Below are positions 1 to 12,960 of a stretch of 64,000 nt of DNA, in pieces. Source of the stretch: Sipunculus nudus (taxonomy: Eukaryota > Annelida > Sipuncula > Golfingiida > Sipunculidae); assembly GCA_026874595.1 (NCBI GenBank), contig CM049307.1, forward strand, positions 19,197,079-19,261,078. The letters are read 5' to 3'. A model generated the notes under the pieces. The model ran no database searches and was not told where the DNA came from. It saw only the letters and a program-made list of their open reading frames with translations. The stretch's first letter is position 1; each line of letters opens with the position of its first letter. The translations under genes were made by a program, and so were the position numbers.

Positions 1-510
1 GTCATTATATTTCAATTATTCATTTAATACTTTTATCTTTTCGGGTATTTTTAATTGCCACCTTAGACAAAGAAGAGAAAGTCATTTTATACTCAAACAA
101 ACGGACACAATTAATCACAGAAAAGAAATTTCTGGATTTAAAATATATAAAGCATTTAAAAGTAATATTTTGTCAGGAATATTTCAACAGCATGTATGTA
201 TGTATCGGGAAATCTCGTTATATAAGCAGAAATAGTCAGCAGCTTGCACGTATGAACGGTTCAGTGTGCAGAAAAAAAAGTAGGGTAAGTTGTGAACAGA
301 AACGACGAAATAGCCTACTGTCAGATCTGTCGGTATTTTAACATTAACACTAGAACCGGATTCAGAGGGGGGATCCAGGCGGTCCGGACCCCCCCCCCCC
401 CCCCCTCCACCACCCTTTTTAGACGCGACAACTTTTTTGTAAGTTCCAGAAGAAAATTTTACGACCTATGACACCCAAAAAATGTAACATGAGCACCCTG
501 AATGTCAGAT

Positions 511-960
511 GGGCACAAATTGTCTCTATTAGGCCCAGCATCTTATAACGAAACATCTGCGACGTCCTGGGCAAATATCTTTGGAAACCTGAAATTATTT
601 CATGGAGACCTGTATTCTGCAACCTACGGACCGATGACATGATTTTGAGAATCTTAATAGTCAAAAATGGTTCCGTTAGGCCTGGAATCTTCTAATGTGC
701 TATTTTGGGAGGTCCTGGGGCAAATCTCCTTTGAAATTTAAAATTAGATCATAGTGACCTCTATTCTGGAAGCTGCTAGCTAGATCGAAGCATGATTTTG
801 AGCAGTCACACAGGGCACAAATTGTAGAAATTAGGCCTTGACGCTTATAACATCACACCCAGGGAGATCCTTACAAAATCTTCTCGGAAACCTGAAATAA
901 GGTCACGGTGGCTTGTCTTATGCGAGTTATGGACTAGAAACGTAATATTTTGAGCACCGA
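511..960. repeat. Diverged 152-bp internal tandem repeat (three units) inside the 4.3 kb unit
   Basis: Three degenerate copies at about 511-660, 664-811 and 813-960. The landmark ATTTTGAG falls at 642, 794 and 946, exactly 152 bp apart each time. Shared blocks are GGCACAAATTGT (511 and 813), an ATTAGGCC-like block, TCCTGGGCAAAT, and a GAAACCTGAAAT-like block followed by a GACCTGTATTCTG-like block. A weaker partial copy may precede at 429-510. The same structure is in copies B (about 3049-3498) and C (about 7353-7802). The divergence shows it is older than the 4.3 kb amplification. Confidence 0.85.
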
Positions 961-1644
961 AACAGGTTACATTTTGTATTATCCATTTCCCTTGGAATAT
1001 TTCCATTTCCATTGGAACATTCCATTGCAAAATCCGGGGGGGGGGGGGGGCAGGTTCCTTGAAGAGCCTACTTGAGTCCGGAAATTAAATACTCATTTCT
1101 CTTAATTCTTAATTATTAGACACTTAAATATTATAATACATGTCAAATATACAGATTATAAAAAAGTACGTCCGTTTTACAACATACATGAGCCATAGGC
1201 TATTTTCACATAACATTCATAACATTTATAAGACAGGAGCACCAAGTCAAATTCAGCTGAGCGTCATGGCCTATGGGTCATTTGTTTTAATATGGTTTAC
1301 TTACCTCTTCTTTAAAATATAAGCAACGAAAATTTGGCAAACTGTACCATTCATGAAATTACATAAAGAAATGATTTTTTTTTTAAAAAGACGTCATCTA
1401 TATATAGGGTGCACACATTTTGAGTGATATAAACAATAAGGGTATGACATCATCATTGCTGGGGGGGGGGGGGGTGACGATTTAACAGATATAATGATTG
1501 TATGTAGAAGCCACCTACTGTGAAAATAATTTGAAGAGATTTTATGACTAAAGCAAAGTGAAAGTTTATGAAATAAATGTTGAACAAAATTAAGCTTTAA
1601 GGAAAGTCATGATACGTTGCTATGCCTCTAAGCAAATTAAAGCA

Positions 1645-2762
1645 AAAATGTATGTTCGGTTTTTGTTGAACATTTGCACAGGGTTACGGTTATCAATAGC
1701 CCATTCAAGTTTGGGAGTAATCACAATATAATTCCTCTTATATACCGTCATGACAAAAGATCATTCCTTTGTACACCCCGTGTGGAAGCCGCTCATTCGT
1801 ATGTATTTGTTCATCAACTCGCAAGGTAAACCCAGTGTTAGTAAAGCATGATAGTGCTCATACATGAAATCGGCCGTACTATTTAAACCAAGGTTATCAT
1901 GGGAAAATACTTCTGAATGTATAAAAATCAACATACCTGTAAGCCTATAAAAAGGTAATCGTGTAAATGGTCTCAGCTGTTTGTGTCAAATCAAAGGAAA
2001 AGTGCTCCCTATTAAAAGATTTTTGTGGACATGTGTTCCGCGCTTGGATTTAAAATCTAAGCTTCCTTCAGACAGAGAAAAAATCCTTAAAAGTCGATAT
2101 ATTGGAAATGGGGTTCAGTGGGGATTACGGGTCGCCTCCTAAAAAAGCGTCACAGGCGAAAAATGTTTGCTTAACATTTGTAGAGAGTTAGGGAAAAGAC
2201 ATATCAATAGTCCATTTCATTTTCGGGGTAATACGAATCACCACAATATATATTTTCTTATAAACCATTATGACAAAGGACCATTCCGAACAAATATATG
2301 TGAACCAATCCCCACCCAACGCGAATGCTAATTTAATTGTGGGGCTTCTTTTTGGCAAAAAACAACTTCATAAAACACATGACTATGCCAAACTTGAAAA
2401 CCATGGTTATCATGTAAAGAAATTTTTGAATGTATAAAAATCAACATACCTGTAACCCATAAAAAAATTGTCAAACGGTGGTCACATCACTGGACTCAGT
2501 GCCTAGTGTTGACCAAACTGAAAAGCCCTCGCATTGAAAGCGGAGTCATGCGGTGTTTGGATAAAAACTTTTACTTCCTTTTGAGAGAGAAAATTCCTTT
2601 AGAGGCGTTACAATGGATATGGGGATAAATGGAGATTATAATGGACCCGCGTAAGCCTGTATTGCACGGAAATGCCTTTTGGGCAGGACATGCGCTCTGG
2701 CCAAGGTCTTAACAGGCCAGTGAAAATCCCCCATGGCGCCTCCTGAAAAAGCGTCACAGGCG
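1645..2762. repeat. Diverged ~0.5-0.6 kb internal tandem duplication inside the 4.3 kb unit
   Basis: Two degenerate halves, about 1645-2158 and 2159-2762. Paired landmarks are TATCAATAG (1691 and 2212), the TGACAAARGA block (1751 and 2271), GGTTATCATG (1892 and 2405), and GCGTCACAGGCG ending both halves (2147 and 2751). The offset grows from 513-521 to 604 because the second half carries ~90 extra bases. Equivalent pairs lie in copy B (about 4185-5305) and copy C (about 8487-9607). Confidence 0.85.
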
Positions 2763-5700
2763 TGGAGGACCTTGCAGCACAAAAGATATAGGGGCACCTA
2801 ATCGGGAAATATTAAAATTATTAATTATTCAGCTTAATGGGGCATAACCCCGCAAAATAAAACAAACTTGTTCTAGAAGTGCACACCACCGATACGTCTC
2901 CAGAATTTGGAGAGTCAAATCAGAATGGAAGCAGATAAACCCCTCCACCACCCTTTTTAGACGCGACAACTTTTTTGTAAGTTCCAGAAGAAAATTTTAC
3001 GACCTATGACACCCAAAAAATGTAACATGAGCACCCTGAATGTCAGATGGGCACAAATTGTCTCTATCAGGCCCAGCATCTTATAACGAAACATCTGCGA
3101 CGTCCTGGGCAAATATCTTTGGAAACCTGAAATTATTTCATGGAGACCTGTATTCTGCAACCTACGGACCGATGACATGATTTTGAGAATCTTAATAGTC
3201 AAAAAATGGTTCCGTTAGGCCTGGAATCTTCTAATGTGTTATTTTGGGAGGTCCTGGGGCAAATCTCCTTTGAAATTTAAAATTAGATCATAGTGACCTA
3301 TATTCTGGAAGCTGCTAGCTAGATCGAAGCATGATTTTGAGCAGTCACACAGGGCACAAATTGTAGAAATTAGGCCTTGACGCTTATAACATCACACCCA
3401 GGGAGATCCTTACAAAATCTTCTCGGAAACCTGAAATAAGGTCACGGTGGCTTGTCTTATGCGAGTTATGGACTAGAAACGTAATATTTTGAGCACCGAA
3501 ACAGGTTACATTTTGTATTATCCATTTCCCTTGGAATATTTCCATTTCCTTTGGAACATTCCATTGCAAAATCCGGGGGGGGGGGGCAGGTTCCTTGAAG
3601 AGCCTACTTGAGTCCGGAAATTAAATACTCATTTCTCTTAATTCTTAATTATTAGACACTTAAATATTATAATACATGTCAAATATACAGATTATAAAAA
3701 AGTACGTCCGTTTTACAACATACATGAGCCATAGGCTATTTTCACATAACATTCATAACATTTATAAGACAGGAGCACCAAGTCAAATTCAGCTGAGCGT
3801 CATGGCCTATGGGTCATTTGTTTTAATATGGTTTACTTACCTCTTCTTTAAAATATAAGCAACGAAAATTTGGCAAACTGTACCATTCATGAAATTACAT
3901 AAAGAAATGATTTTTTTTTTTTTAAAAGACGTCATCTATATATAGGGTGCACACATTTTGAGTGATATAAACAATAAGGGTATGACATCATCATTGCTGG
4001 GGGGGGGGGGGGGGGGTGACGATTTAACAGATATAATGATTGTATGTAGAAGCCACCTACTGTGAAAATAATTTGAAGAGATTTTATGACTAAAGCAAAG
4101 TGAAAGTTTATGAAATAAATGTTGAACAAAATTAAGCTTTAAGGAAAGTCTTGATTCGTTGCTATGCCTCTAAGCAAATTAAAGCAAAAATGTATGTTCG
4201 GTTTTTGTTGAACATTTGCACAGGGTTACGGTTATCAATAGCCCATGCATTCAAGTTTGGGAGTAATCACAATATAATTCCTCTTATATACCGTCATGAC
4301 AAAAGATCATTCCTTTGTACACCCCGTGTGGAAGCCGCTCATTCGTATGTATTTGTTCATCAACTCGCAAGGTAAACCCAGTGTTAGTAAAGCATGATAG
4401 TGCTCATACATGAAATCGGCCGTACTATTTAAACCAAGGTTATCATGGGAAAATACTTCTGAATGTATAAAAATCAACATACCTGTAAGCCTATAAAAAG
4501 GTAATCGTGTAAATGGTCTCAGCTGTTTGTGTCAAATCAAAGGAAAAGTGCTCCCTATTAAAAGATTTTTGTGGACATGTGTTCCGCGCTTGGATTTAAA
4601 ATCTAAGCTTCCTTCAGACAGAGAAAAAATCCTTAAAAGTCGATATATTGGAAATGGGGTTCAGTGGGGATTACGGGTCGCCTCCTAAAAAAGCGTCACA
4701 GGCGAAAAATGTTTGCTTAACATTTGTAGAGAGTTAGGGAAAAGACATATCAATAGTCCATTTCATTTTCGGGGTAATACGAATCACCACAATATATATT
4801 TTCTTATAAACCATTATGACAAAGGACCATTCCGAACCAATATATGTGAACCAATCCCCACCCAACGCGAATGCTAATTTAATTGTGGGGCTTCTTTTTG
4901 GCAAAAAACAACTTCATAAAACACATGACTATGCCAAACTTGAAAACCATGGTTATCATGTAAAGAAATTTTTGAATGTATAAAAATCAACATACCTGTA
5001 ACCCATAAAAAAATTGTCAAACGGTGGTCACATCACTGGACTCAGTGCCTAGTGTTGACCAAACTGAAAAGCCCTCGCATTGAAAGCGGAGTCATGCGGT
5101 GTTTGGATAAAAACTTTTACTTCCTTTTGAGAGAGAAAATTCCTTTAGAGGCGTTACAATGGATATGGGGATAAATGGAGATTATAATGGACCCGCGTAA
5201 GCCTGTATTGCACGGAAATGCCTTTTGGGCAGGACATGCGCTCTGGCCAAGGTATTAACAGGCCAGTGAAAATCCCCCATGGCGCCTCCTGAAAAAGCGT
5301 CACAGGCGTGGAGGACCTTGCAGCACAAAAGAAATAGGGGCACCTAATCGGGAAATATTAAAATTATTAATTATTCAGCTTAATGGGGCATAACCCCGCA
5401 AAATAAAACAAACTTGTTCTAGAAGTGCACACCACCGATACGTCTCCAGAATTTGGAGAGTCAAATCAGAATGGAAGCAGATAAACCGTGTTCTAGAAAA
5501 AAAACCGAATCCGTATTAATTATATAGATATTACTTTTGCAAATATGCTACAATCATCACGAATACCAACTTTAATCATCAGTGATGAATAAACCAGCAG
5601 CCATGCTTTATGATTTGAAACGTTCTGGTAGCTTATGACTCTGATTGGTTACATGAAAACTTTGCACAATGGCAGGACTTAAAGGTCAGCCGAGTCAGGG

Positions 5701-5848
5701 TCAAGCCGAGCGGAGCCGAAAATTCGTTCATCCAAAGCGAGCCGACCGTATATGAATTCGAAAACTGAGAAATAAAATTCCCAAACAGTGAAACCCACAA
5801 ATAGGCCTAGAGACCTTTATCGGAACTTTAGCGTTAGTCCGATAGTCT

Positions 5849-5865
5849 GGCCTTATTTTAAGGCC
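5849..5865. repeat. Short perfect hairpin, copy B
   Basis: GGCCTTA, a 3-base loop, then TAAGGCC: a 7-bp perfect stem. The same sequence is at 10151-10167 in copy C. No U-tract or gene context gives it a role. Confidence 0.6.
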
Positions 5866-6435
5866 AATGGTAGTTCTCAATTAAAGCCCGCTTATAGACA
5901 TGTCGTGTACTTACAGGACATATTTAGAACATAATAACAGTTGCAGGGATGTGATATTATGTGGACTCCACGATTAAACTTCCGGACGTGCCAATAACGA
6001 TGTGCCCTTTTATTTGCATCAGAAGTCAGTTAAGTTGTACCCTCCACATAAGTATCCGCTTCCATCTTCCGTCCACCGTAAAAATCGAGTCAATTTCAAT
6101 TTGGTGAGCGGATTTAGAGGGTCGCGAAAAATAAATATATGAGACAGAATGTTAAACGCTTATTGCCGAAATTTGTATCTTTCATTTTGCGTCTGGTCCC
6201 GGTATACCTGTTTTATGTGCCGGTGTGCTGAGCACCTTCCCCTTTTTTCTAATATAAGTGCCAATATCCGCTCCCTGGGGCCGATCGTTGGCGGAGCAGA
6301 CAAAGGGTGCTGAAGGAGAGCCTGAACGTCATTGGCGAGTAAGGGCTTTTGAAGCATCCCAACCTAGTTTGCACGTTATTTCAGAGATTGAATAATATAT
6401 CAGGTACCAATTACCCGAAACAGACAATTTCCCAA

Positions 6436-6486
6436 TTGTCAATATAAACAGGTGTCGTAACCATTTGTACCTGTTTATATTGACAA
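6436..6486. repeat. 18-bp perfect inverted repeat, copy B
   Basis: Left arm TTGTCAATATAAACAGGT (6436-6453), 15-base spacer, and its exact reverse complement at 6469-6486. Weaker complementarity continues outwards (GACAATTT on the left against AAATTGTC-like sequence on the right, near AACCATTTGTCTC), so the palindrome is about 90-100 bp in all. It could be the core of a small foldback element. Confidence 0.8.
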
Positions 6487-7236
6487 AGTGGCGAACCATT
6501 TGTCTCTTCAACCACCAGGAAGCCTGTATATCTGTATTTACTATATTTCAGTTATTTCAATCAAGTTATTGCCAAATCGTAACTATTAGGAACTATTCTG
6601 TATCATTCAAGTATTGTGATTATCAACCATTTAAAAGTTATATTGTCAATGTTCAATTCACAAACTGATCACGGGAATATTTCGATGGCCTATTCTTCTA
6701 AACATAATTGTATTAATTGCACATGTTTGATCATCACTTGTGGTTACATTTAATCTGATATATTTTTCATTGTTGAAGTTGCATATTCAATGATGTTAGC
6801 CTGAATGGATACATGTTAGCTTTATTCTACGATTGTTAGCTTCTTTGTCATTATATTTCAATTATTCATTTAATACTTTTATCTTTTCGGGTATTTTTAA
6901 TTGCCACCTTAGACAAAGAAGAGAAAGTCATTTTATACTCAAACAAACGGACACAATTAATCACAGAAAAGAAATTTCTGGATTTAAAATATATAAAGCA
7001 TTTAAAAGTAATATTTTGTCAGGAATATTTCAACAGCATGTATGTATGTATCGGGAAATCTCGTTATATAAGCAGAAATAGTCAGCAGCTTGCACGTATG
7101 AACGGTTCAGTGTGCAGAAAAAAAAGTAGGGTAAGTTGTGAACAGAAACGACGAAATAGCCTACTGTCAGATCTGTCGGTATTTTAACATTAACACTAGA
7201 ACCGGATTCAGAGGGGGGATCCAGGCGGTCCGGACA

Positions 7237-10200
7237 CCCCCCCCCCCCCCACCACCCTTTTTAGACGCGAAAACTTTTTTGTAAGTTCCAGAAGAAAATT
7301 TTACGACCTATGACACCCAAAAAATGTAACATGAGCACCCTGAATGTCAGATGGGCACAAATTGTCTCTATTAGGCCCAGCATCTTATAACGAAACATCT
7401 GCGACGTCCTGGGCAAATATCTTTGGAAACCTGAAATTATTTCATGGAGACCTGTATTCTGCAACCTACGGACCGATGACATGATTTTGAGAATCTTAAT
7501 AGTCAAAAAATGGTTCCGTTAGGCCTGGAATCTTCTAATGTGCTATTTTGGGAGGTCCTGGGGCAAATCTCCTTTGAAATTTAAAATTAGATCATAGTGA
7601 CCTATATTCTGGAAGCTGCTAGCTAGATCGAAGCATGATTTTGAGCAGTCACACAGGGCACAAATTGTAGAAATTAGGCCTTGACGCTTATAACATCACA
7701 CCCAGGGAGATCCTTACAAAATCTTCTCGGAAACCTGAAATAAGGTCACGGTGGCTTGTCTTATGCGAGTTATGGACTAGAAACGTAATATTTTGAGCAC
7801 CGAAACAGGTTACATTTTGTATTATCCATTTCCCTTGGAATATTTCCATTTCCATTGGAACATTCCATTGCAAAATCCGGGGGGGGGGGGGGCAGGTTCC
7901 TTGAAGAGCCTACTTGAGTCCGGAAATTAAATACTCATTTCTCTTAATTCTTAATTATTAGACACTTAAATATTATAATACATGTCAAATATACAGATTA
8001 TAAAAAAGTACGTCCGTTTTACAACATACATGAGCCATAGGCTATTTTCACATAACATTCATAACATTTATAAGACAGGAGCACCAAGTCAAATTCAGCT
8101 GAGCGTCATGGCCTATGGGTCATTTGTTTTAATATGGTTTACTTACCTCTTCTTTAAAATATAAGCAACGAAAATTTGGCAAACTGTACCATTCATGAAA
8201 TTACATAAAGAAATGATTTTTTTTTTTTAAAAGACGTCATCTATATATAGGGTGCACACATTTTGAGTGATATAAACAATAAGGGTATGACATCATCATT
8301 GCTGGGGGGGGGGGGGGGGGTGTGACGATTTAACAGATATAATGATTGTATGTAGAAGCCACCTACTGTGAAAATAATTTGAAGAGATTTTATGACTAAA
8401 GCAAAGTGAAAGTTTATGAAATAAATGTTGAACAAAATTAAGCTTTAAGGAAAGTCTTGATTCGTTGCTATGCCTCTAAGCAAATTAAAGCAAAAATGTA
8501 TGTTCGGTTTTTGTTGAACATTTGCACAGGGTTACGGTTATCAATAGCCCATTCAAGTTTGGGAGTAATCACAATATAATTCCTCTTATATACCGTCATG
8601 ACAAAAGATCATTCCTTTGTACACCCCGTGTGGAAGCCGCTCATTCGTATGTATTTGTTCATCAACTCGCAAGGTAAACCCAGTGTTAGTAAAGCATGAT
8701 AGTGCTCATACATGAAATCGGCCGTACTATTTAAACCAAGGTTATCATGGGAAAATACTTCTGAATGTATAAAAATCAACATACCTGTAAGCCTATAAAA
8801 AGGTAATCGTGTAAATGGTCTCAGCTGTTTGTGTCAAATCAAAGGAAAAGTGCTCCCTATTAAAAGATTTTTGTGGACATGTGTTCCGCGCTTGGATTTA
8901 AAATCTAAGCTTCCTTCAGACAGAGAAAAAATCCTTAAAAGTCGATATATTGGAAATGGGGTTCAGTGGGGATTACGGGTCGCCTCCTAAAAAAGCGTCA
9001 CAGGCGAAAAATGTTTGCTTAACATTTGTAGAGAGTTAGGGAAAAGACGTATCAATAGTCCATTTCATTTTCGGGGTAATACGAATCACCACAATATATA
9101 TTTTCTTATAAACCATTATGACAAAGGACCATTCCGAACAAATATATGTGAACCAATCCCCACCCAACGCGAATGCTAATTTAATTGTGGGGCTTCTTTT
9201 TGGCAAAAAACAACTTCATAAAACACATGACTATGCCAAACTTGAAAACCATGGTTATCATGTAAAGAAATTTTTGAATGTATAAAAATCAACATACCTG
9301 TAACCCATAAAAAAATTGTCAAACGGTGGTCACATCACTGGACTCAGTGCCTAGTGTTGACCAAACTGAAAAGCCCTCGCATTGAAAGCGGAGTCATGCG
9401 GTGTTTGGATAAAAACTTTTACTTCCTTTTGAGAGAGAAAATTCCTTTAGAGGCGTTACAATGGATATGGGGATAAATGGAGATTATAATGGACCCGCGT
9501 AAGCCTGTATTGCACGGAAATGCCTTTTGGGCAGGACATGCGCTCTGGCCAAGGTCTTAACAGGCCAGTGAAAATCCCCCATGGCGCCTCCTGAAAAAGC
9601 GTCACAGGCGTGGAGGACCTTGCAGCACAAAAGAAATAGGGGCACCTAATCGGGAAATATTAAAATTATTAATTATTCAGCTTAATGGGGCATAACCCCG
9701 CAAAATAAAACAAACTTGTTCTAGAAGTGCACACCACCGATACGTCTCCAGAATTTGGAGAGTCAAATCAGAATGGAAGCAGATAAACCGTGTTCTAGAA
9801 AAAAAACCGAATCCGTATTAATTATATAGATATTACTTTTGCAAATATGCTACAATCATCACGAATACCAACTTTAATCATCAGTGATGAATAAACCAGC
9901 AGCCATGCTTTATGATTTGAAACGTTCTGGTAGCTTATGACTCTGATTGGTTACATGAAAACTTTGCACAATGGCAGGACTTAAAGGTCAGCCGAGTCAG
10001 GGTCAAGCCGAGCGGAGCCGAAAATTCGTTCATCCAAAGCGAGCCGACCGTATATGAATTCGAAAACTGAGAAATAAAATTCCCAAACAGTGAAACCCAC
10101 AAATAGGCCTAGAGACCTTTATCGGAACTTTAGCGTTAGTCCGATAGTCTGGCCTTATTTTAAGGCCAATGGTAGTTCTCTATTAAAGCCCGCTTATAGA

Positions 10201-11538
10201 CATGTCGTGTACTTACAGGACATATTTAGAACATAATAACAGTTGCAGGGATGTGATATTATGTGGACTCCACGATTAAACTTCCGGACGTGCCAATAAC
10301 GATGTGCCCTTTTATTTGCATCAGAAGTCAGTTAAGTTGTACCCTCCACATAAGTATCCGCTTCCATCTTCCGTCCACCGTAAAAATCGAGTCAATTTCA
10401 ATTTGGTGAGCGGATTTAGAGGGTCGCGAAAAATAAATATATGAGACAGAATGTTAAACGCTTATTGCCGAAATTTGTATCTTTCATTTTGCGTCTGGTC
10501 CCGGTATACCTGTTTTATGTGCCGGTGTGCTGAGCACCTTCCCCTTTTTTCTAATATAAGTGCCAATATCCGCTCCCTGGGGCCGATCGTTGGCGGAGCA
10601 GACAAAGGGTGCTGAAGGAGAGCCTGAACGTCATTGGCGAGTAAGGGCTTTTGAAGCATCCCAACCTAGTTTGCACGTTATTTCAGAGATTGAATAATAT
10701 ATCAGGTACCAATTACCCGAAACAGACAATTTCCCAATTGTCAATATAAACAGGTGTCGTAACCATTTGTACCTGTTTATATTGACAAAGTGGCGAACCA
10801 TTTGTCTCTTCAACCACCAGGAAGCCTGTATATCTGTATTTACTATATTTCAGTTATTTCAATCAAGTTATTGCCAAATCGTAATTATTAGGAACTATTC
10901 TGTATCATTCAAGTATTGTGATTATCAACCATTTAAAAGTTATATTGTCAATGTTCAATTCACAAACTGATCACGGGAATATTTCGATGGCCTATTCTTC
11001 TAAACATAATTGTATTAATTGCACATGTTTGATCATCACTTGTGGTTACATTTAATCTGATATATTTTTCATTGTTGAAGTTGCATATTCAATGATGTTA
11101 GCCTATATGGATACATGTTAGCTTTATTCTACGATTGTTAGCTTCTTTGTCATTATATTTCAATTATTCATTTAATACTTTTATCTTTTCGGGTATTTTT
11201 AATTGCCACCTTAGACAAAGAAGAGAAAGTCATTTTATACTCAAACAAACGGACACAATTAATCACAGAAAAGAAATTTCTGGATTTAAAATATATAAAG
11301 CATTTCAAAGTAATATTTTGTCAGGAATATTTCAACAGCATGTATGTATGTATCGGGAAATCTCGTTATATAAGCAGAAATAGTCAGCAGCTTGCACGTA
11401 TGAACGGTTCAGTGTGCAGAAAAAAAAGTAGGGTAAGTTGTGAACAGAAACGACGAAATAGCCTACTGTCAGACCTGTCGGTATTTTAACATTAACACCA
11501 GAACCGGATTCAGAGGGGGGATCCAGGCGGTCCGGACA
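7237..11538. repeat. Copy C of the 4.3 kb unit (full length)
   Basis: Complete unit 4302 bp downstream of copy B. Homopolymers are C14 (7237-7250), G14 (7879-7892) and G17 (8304-8320, followed by an extra TG). At several sites copy C shares the base of copy A against B (for example TCTATTAGG and TTCCATTGG), but at others it matches B against A, so the copies have been mixed by exchange. No gene recognised. Confidence 0.9.
10738..10788. repeat. 18-bp perfect inverted repeat, copy C
   Basis: Exact counterpart of the hairpin at 6436-6486, 4302 bp downstream. Both arms (10738-10755 and 10771-10788) are unchanged. Confidence 0.8.
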
Positions 11539-11621
11539 CCCCCCCCCCCCCCCACCACCCTTTTTAGACGCGACAACTTTTTTGTAAGTTCCAGAAGAAA
11601 ATTTTACGACCTATGACACCC
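11539..11621. repeat. Stub of a fourth 4.3 kb unit (array end)
   Basis: Starts with a C15 tract (11539-11553), follows the unit through GACCTATGACACCC, then leaves it abruptly at about 11621 for unrelated sequence. This is the right boundary of the array. Confidence 0.85.
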
Positions 11622-12290
11622 CCTTCTTAAATTTACCTGAGGGCCGTTTAAAAGGTTTTATGATAAGTCCTTTTTGGTTTAAATATCAATATATCAAAAT
11701 ATTAAATCATCAATAATACTTTTCGTAAAATTAGCGCGAATTATTTAAAGTGATTCTTTGAAATAAATTACGATAATCGGCTGCCCACTTCAGATCCTAA
11801 ATACGTTTACATAACCATTCTAAGCGGCTCGCTTGAAGTCCAAGGAGACTTTATCAAATCTTATTATTTTATCATATTTGCAATTAGAACTCGATTGCTA
11901 TAGGTGTTCCATTAGCCGAGTCCATTTTCCTGACACAAAATTCTTATTTCTTATTTATTTGTACACATAAAATTATGTGGTTTGTTCAAGGGTTGACAGC
12001 ACAGTGCTACCCCACAGGTCTGAATAAAAAAACTTTCAATTTTTGATACTCACAAAACTCAAATTTCGTGAAATATTTAAGAAAACATTTGTTAGGTATG
12101 GGTCATTTCTACATACAGTACATATCGTATAACATAAGTCCTACATAACCCTAGAGCACGGGAGCAAAGGAGGTTGATTCGAACATTATGGCCAGCAGGC
12201 ACGCTAATGGAGCTATTACAACCCATACATATCACATATGACATGTCATATCATGTTTGCCTCTGGGAGGTTGTGTGCGTTTATTCCCGC

Positions 12291-12315
12291 TTGTGTGTGT
12301 GTTTGTGTGTGTGTT
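12291..12315. repeat. (TG)n microsatellite, interrupted
   Basis: About 25 bases of TG dinucleotides, with a single TTT interruption at 12302-12304. Confidence 0.9.
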
Positions 12316-12960
12316 AGTTCACAATATAAAAATCATCTGCGGAATTCATGGAATTTGCAAGGCACCTGGGGATTGATCAATCAAGAATATATTAGATTTT
12401 TGTGTAGGTCCAGCCCATGATATACATCCAGAAAGGACTTGCAGGAATATTCATCAATATGCAGTCACATATTTACGATTGAACATACGAATATGGGCCG
12501 AAAGTGAATTCAAACATTAGTCTGGGGGGAGGGGTACTTCTCCACCAATGAACTTTGGATTATGGACCAATAAATGAATGAAAACACAGGCTGCATCGTA
12601 CCCTACATCCAGGCGCGCCCACAGGGCGTGCACACCTGAGAACATGCATATGACCTCCGATTTATTTTTATCGGAATCATAAACAGTACAGGGGGTGGGC
12701 GTATATATCCCAATCCCACTTTTCAGCAAGGGGGGATGGTCAGTTCAACTCTAATTTGTTTAACGGAGTGAAGTTTACGTGGAATACATGCAGAATTCAA
12801 GTTGCGTGTAATTACGACCTCCGACACTCAGTGGTGCTGGAATTTTTGCTCGAACATATATAGAAATCATGGACGCCTTAAACAGGATTCATTGATCGGC
12901 GATTGTTGTCAGACGACGGTTACGCCGGAAGTGTACCCTGCTGCGAGCGTAATTAGAAAC

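Larger units (their letters stand above)
1..2940. repeat. Copy A of the 4.3 kb unit, with internal deletion
   Basis: Bases 1-405 are the tail of a preceding unit, ending in a C17 tract (389-405). The head of copy A follows. At 2940/2941 the sequence jumps from the counterpart of 5486 directly to the CCCTCCACCACCC that begins the next unit, so the counterpart of about 5487-7236 is missing. G15 (1036-1050) and G14 (1461-1474) tracts lie inside. No gene recognised. Confidence 0.9.
2941..7236. repeat. Copy B of the 4.3 kb unit (full length)
   Basis: Complete unit running into the C14 tract at 7237-7250 that opens copy C. It holds G12 (3575-3586) and G18 (3999-4016). Its second part, 5487-7236, is the portion absent from copy A and carries two hairpins (5849-5865 and 6436-6486). 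A TATATAAG (7065-7072) and a GTAAGT near 7131 sit near the end, but no exon or open frame follows, so I do not call a promoter. Private differences from A and C include the GCAT insertion near 4246. Confidence 0.9.
1..11621. repeat. Tandem array of ~4.3 kb units (three long copies plus a stub)
   Basis: Four head-to-tail copies of one unit, visible as long near-identical stretches. Position 1 aligns with 6848. The landmark CCCTTTTTAGACGCG recurs near 413, 2951, 7255 and 11558. Copies B and C are offset by 4302-4304 bp; A and B by only 2538 bp because A has lost part of the unit. Differences are scattered single bases, a 4-bp GCAT insertion present only in copy B near 4246, and homopolymer length changes. 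No long reading frame exists in the unit. The 60-82 codon frames that recur in each copy recur because the DNA is duplicated, so their repetition is not evidence of coding. Confidence 0.95.

Noticed and set aside
7065-7135. TATATAAG plus GTAAGT in each 4.3 kb unit as a promoter and first exon
   Set aside because: The nearest initiator-like words are 19 and 44 bp from the TATA box, outside usual spacing, and no coding exon follows.
419-8435. Open frames of 60-82 codons that recur in each 4.3 kb copy
   Set aside because: They recur because the DNA is nearly identical. They lack known motifs, and the frame near 4151 exists only through a 4-bp insertion in one copy.
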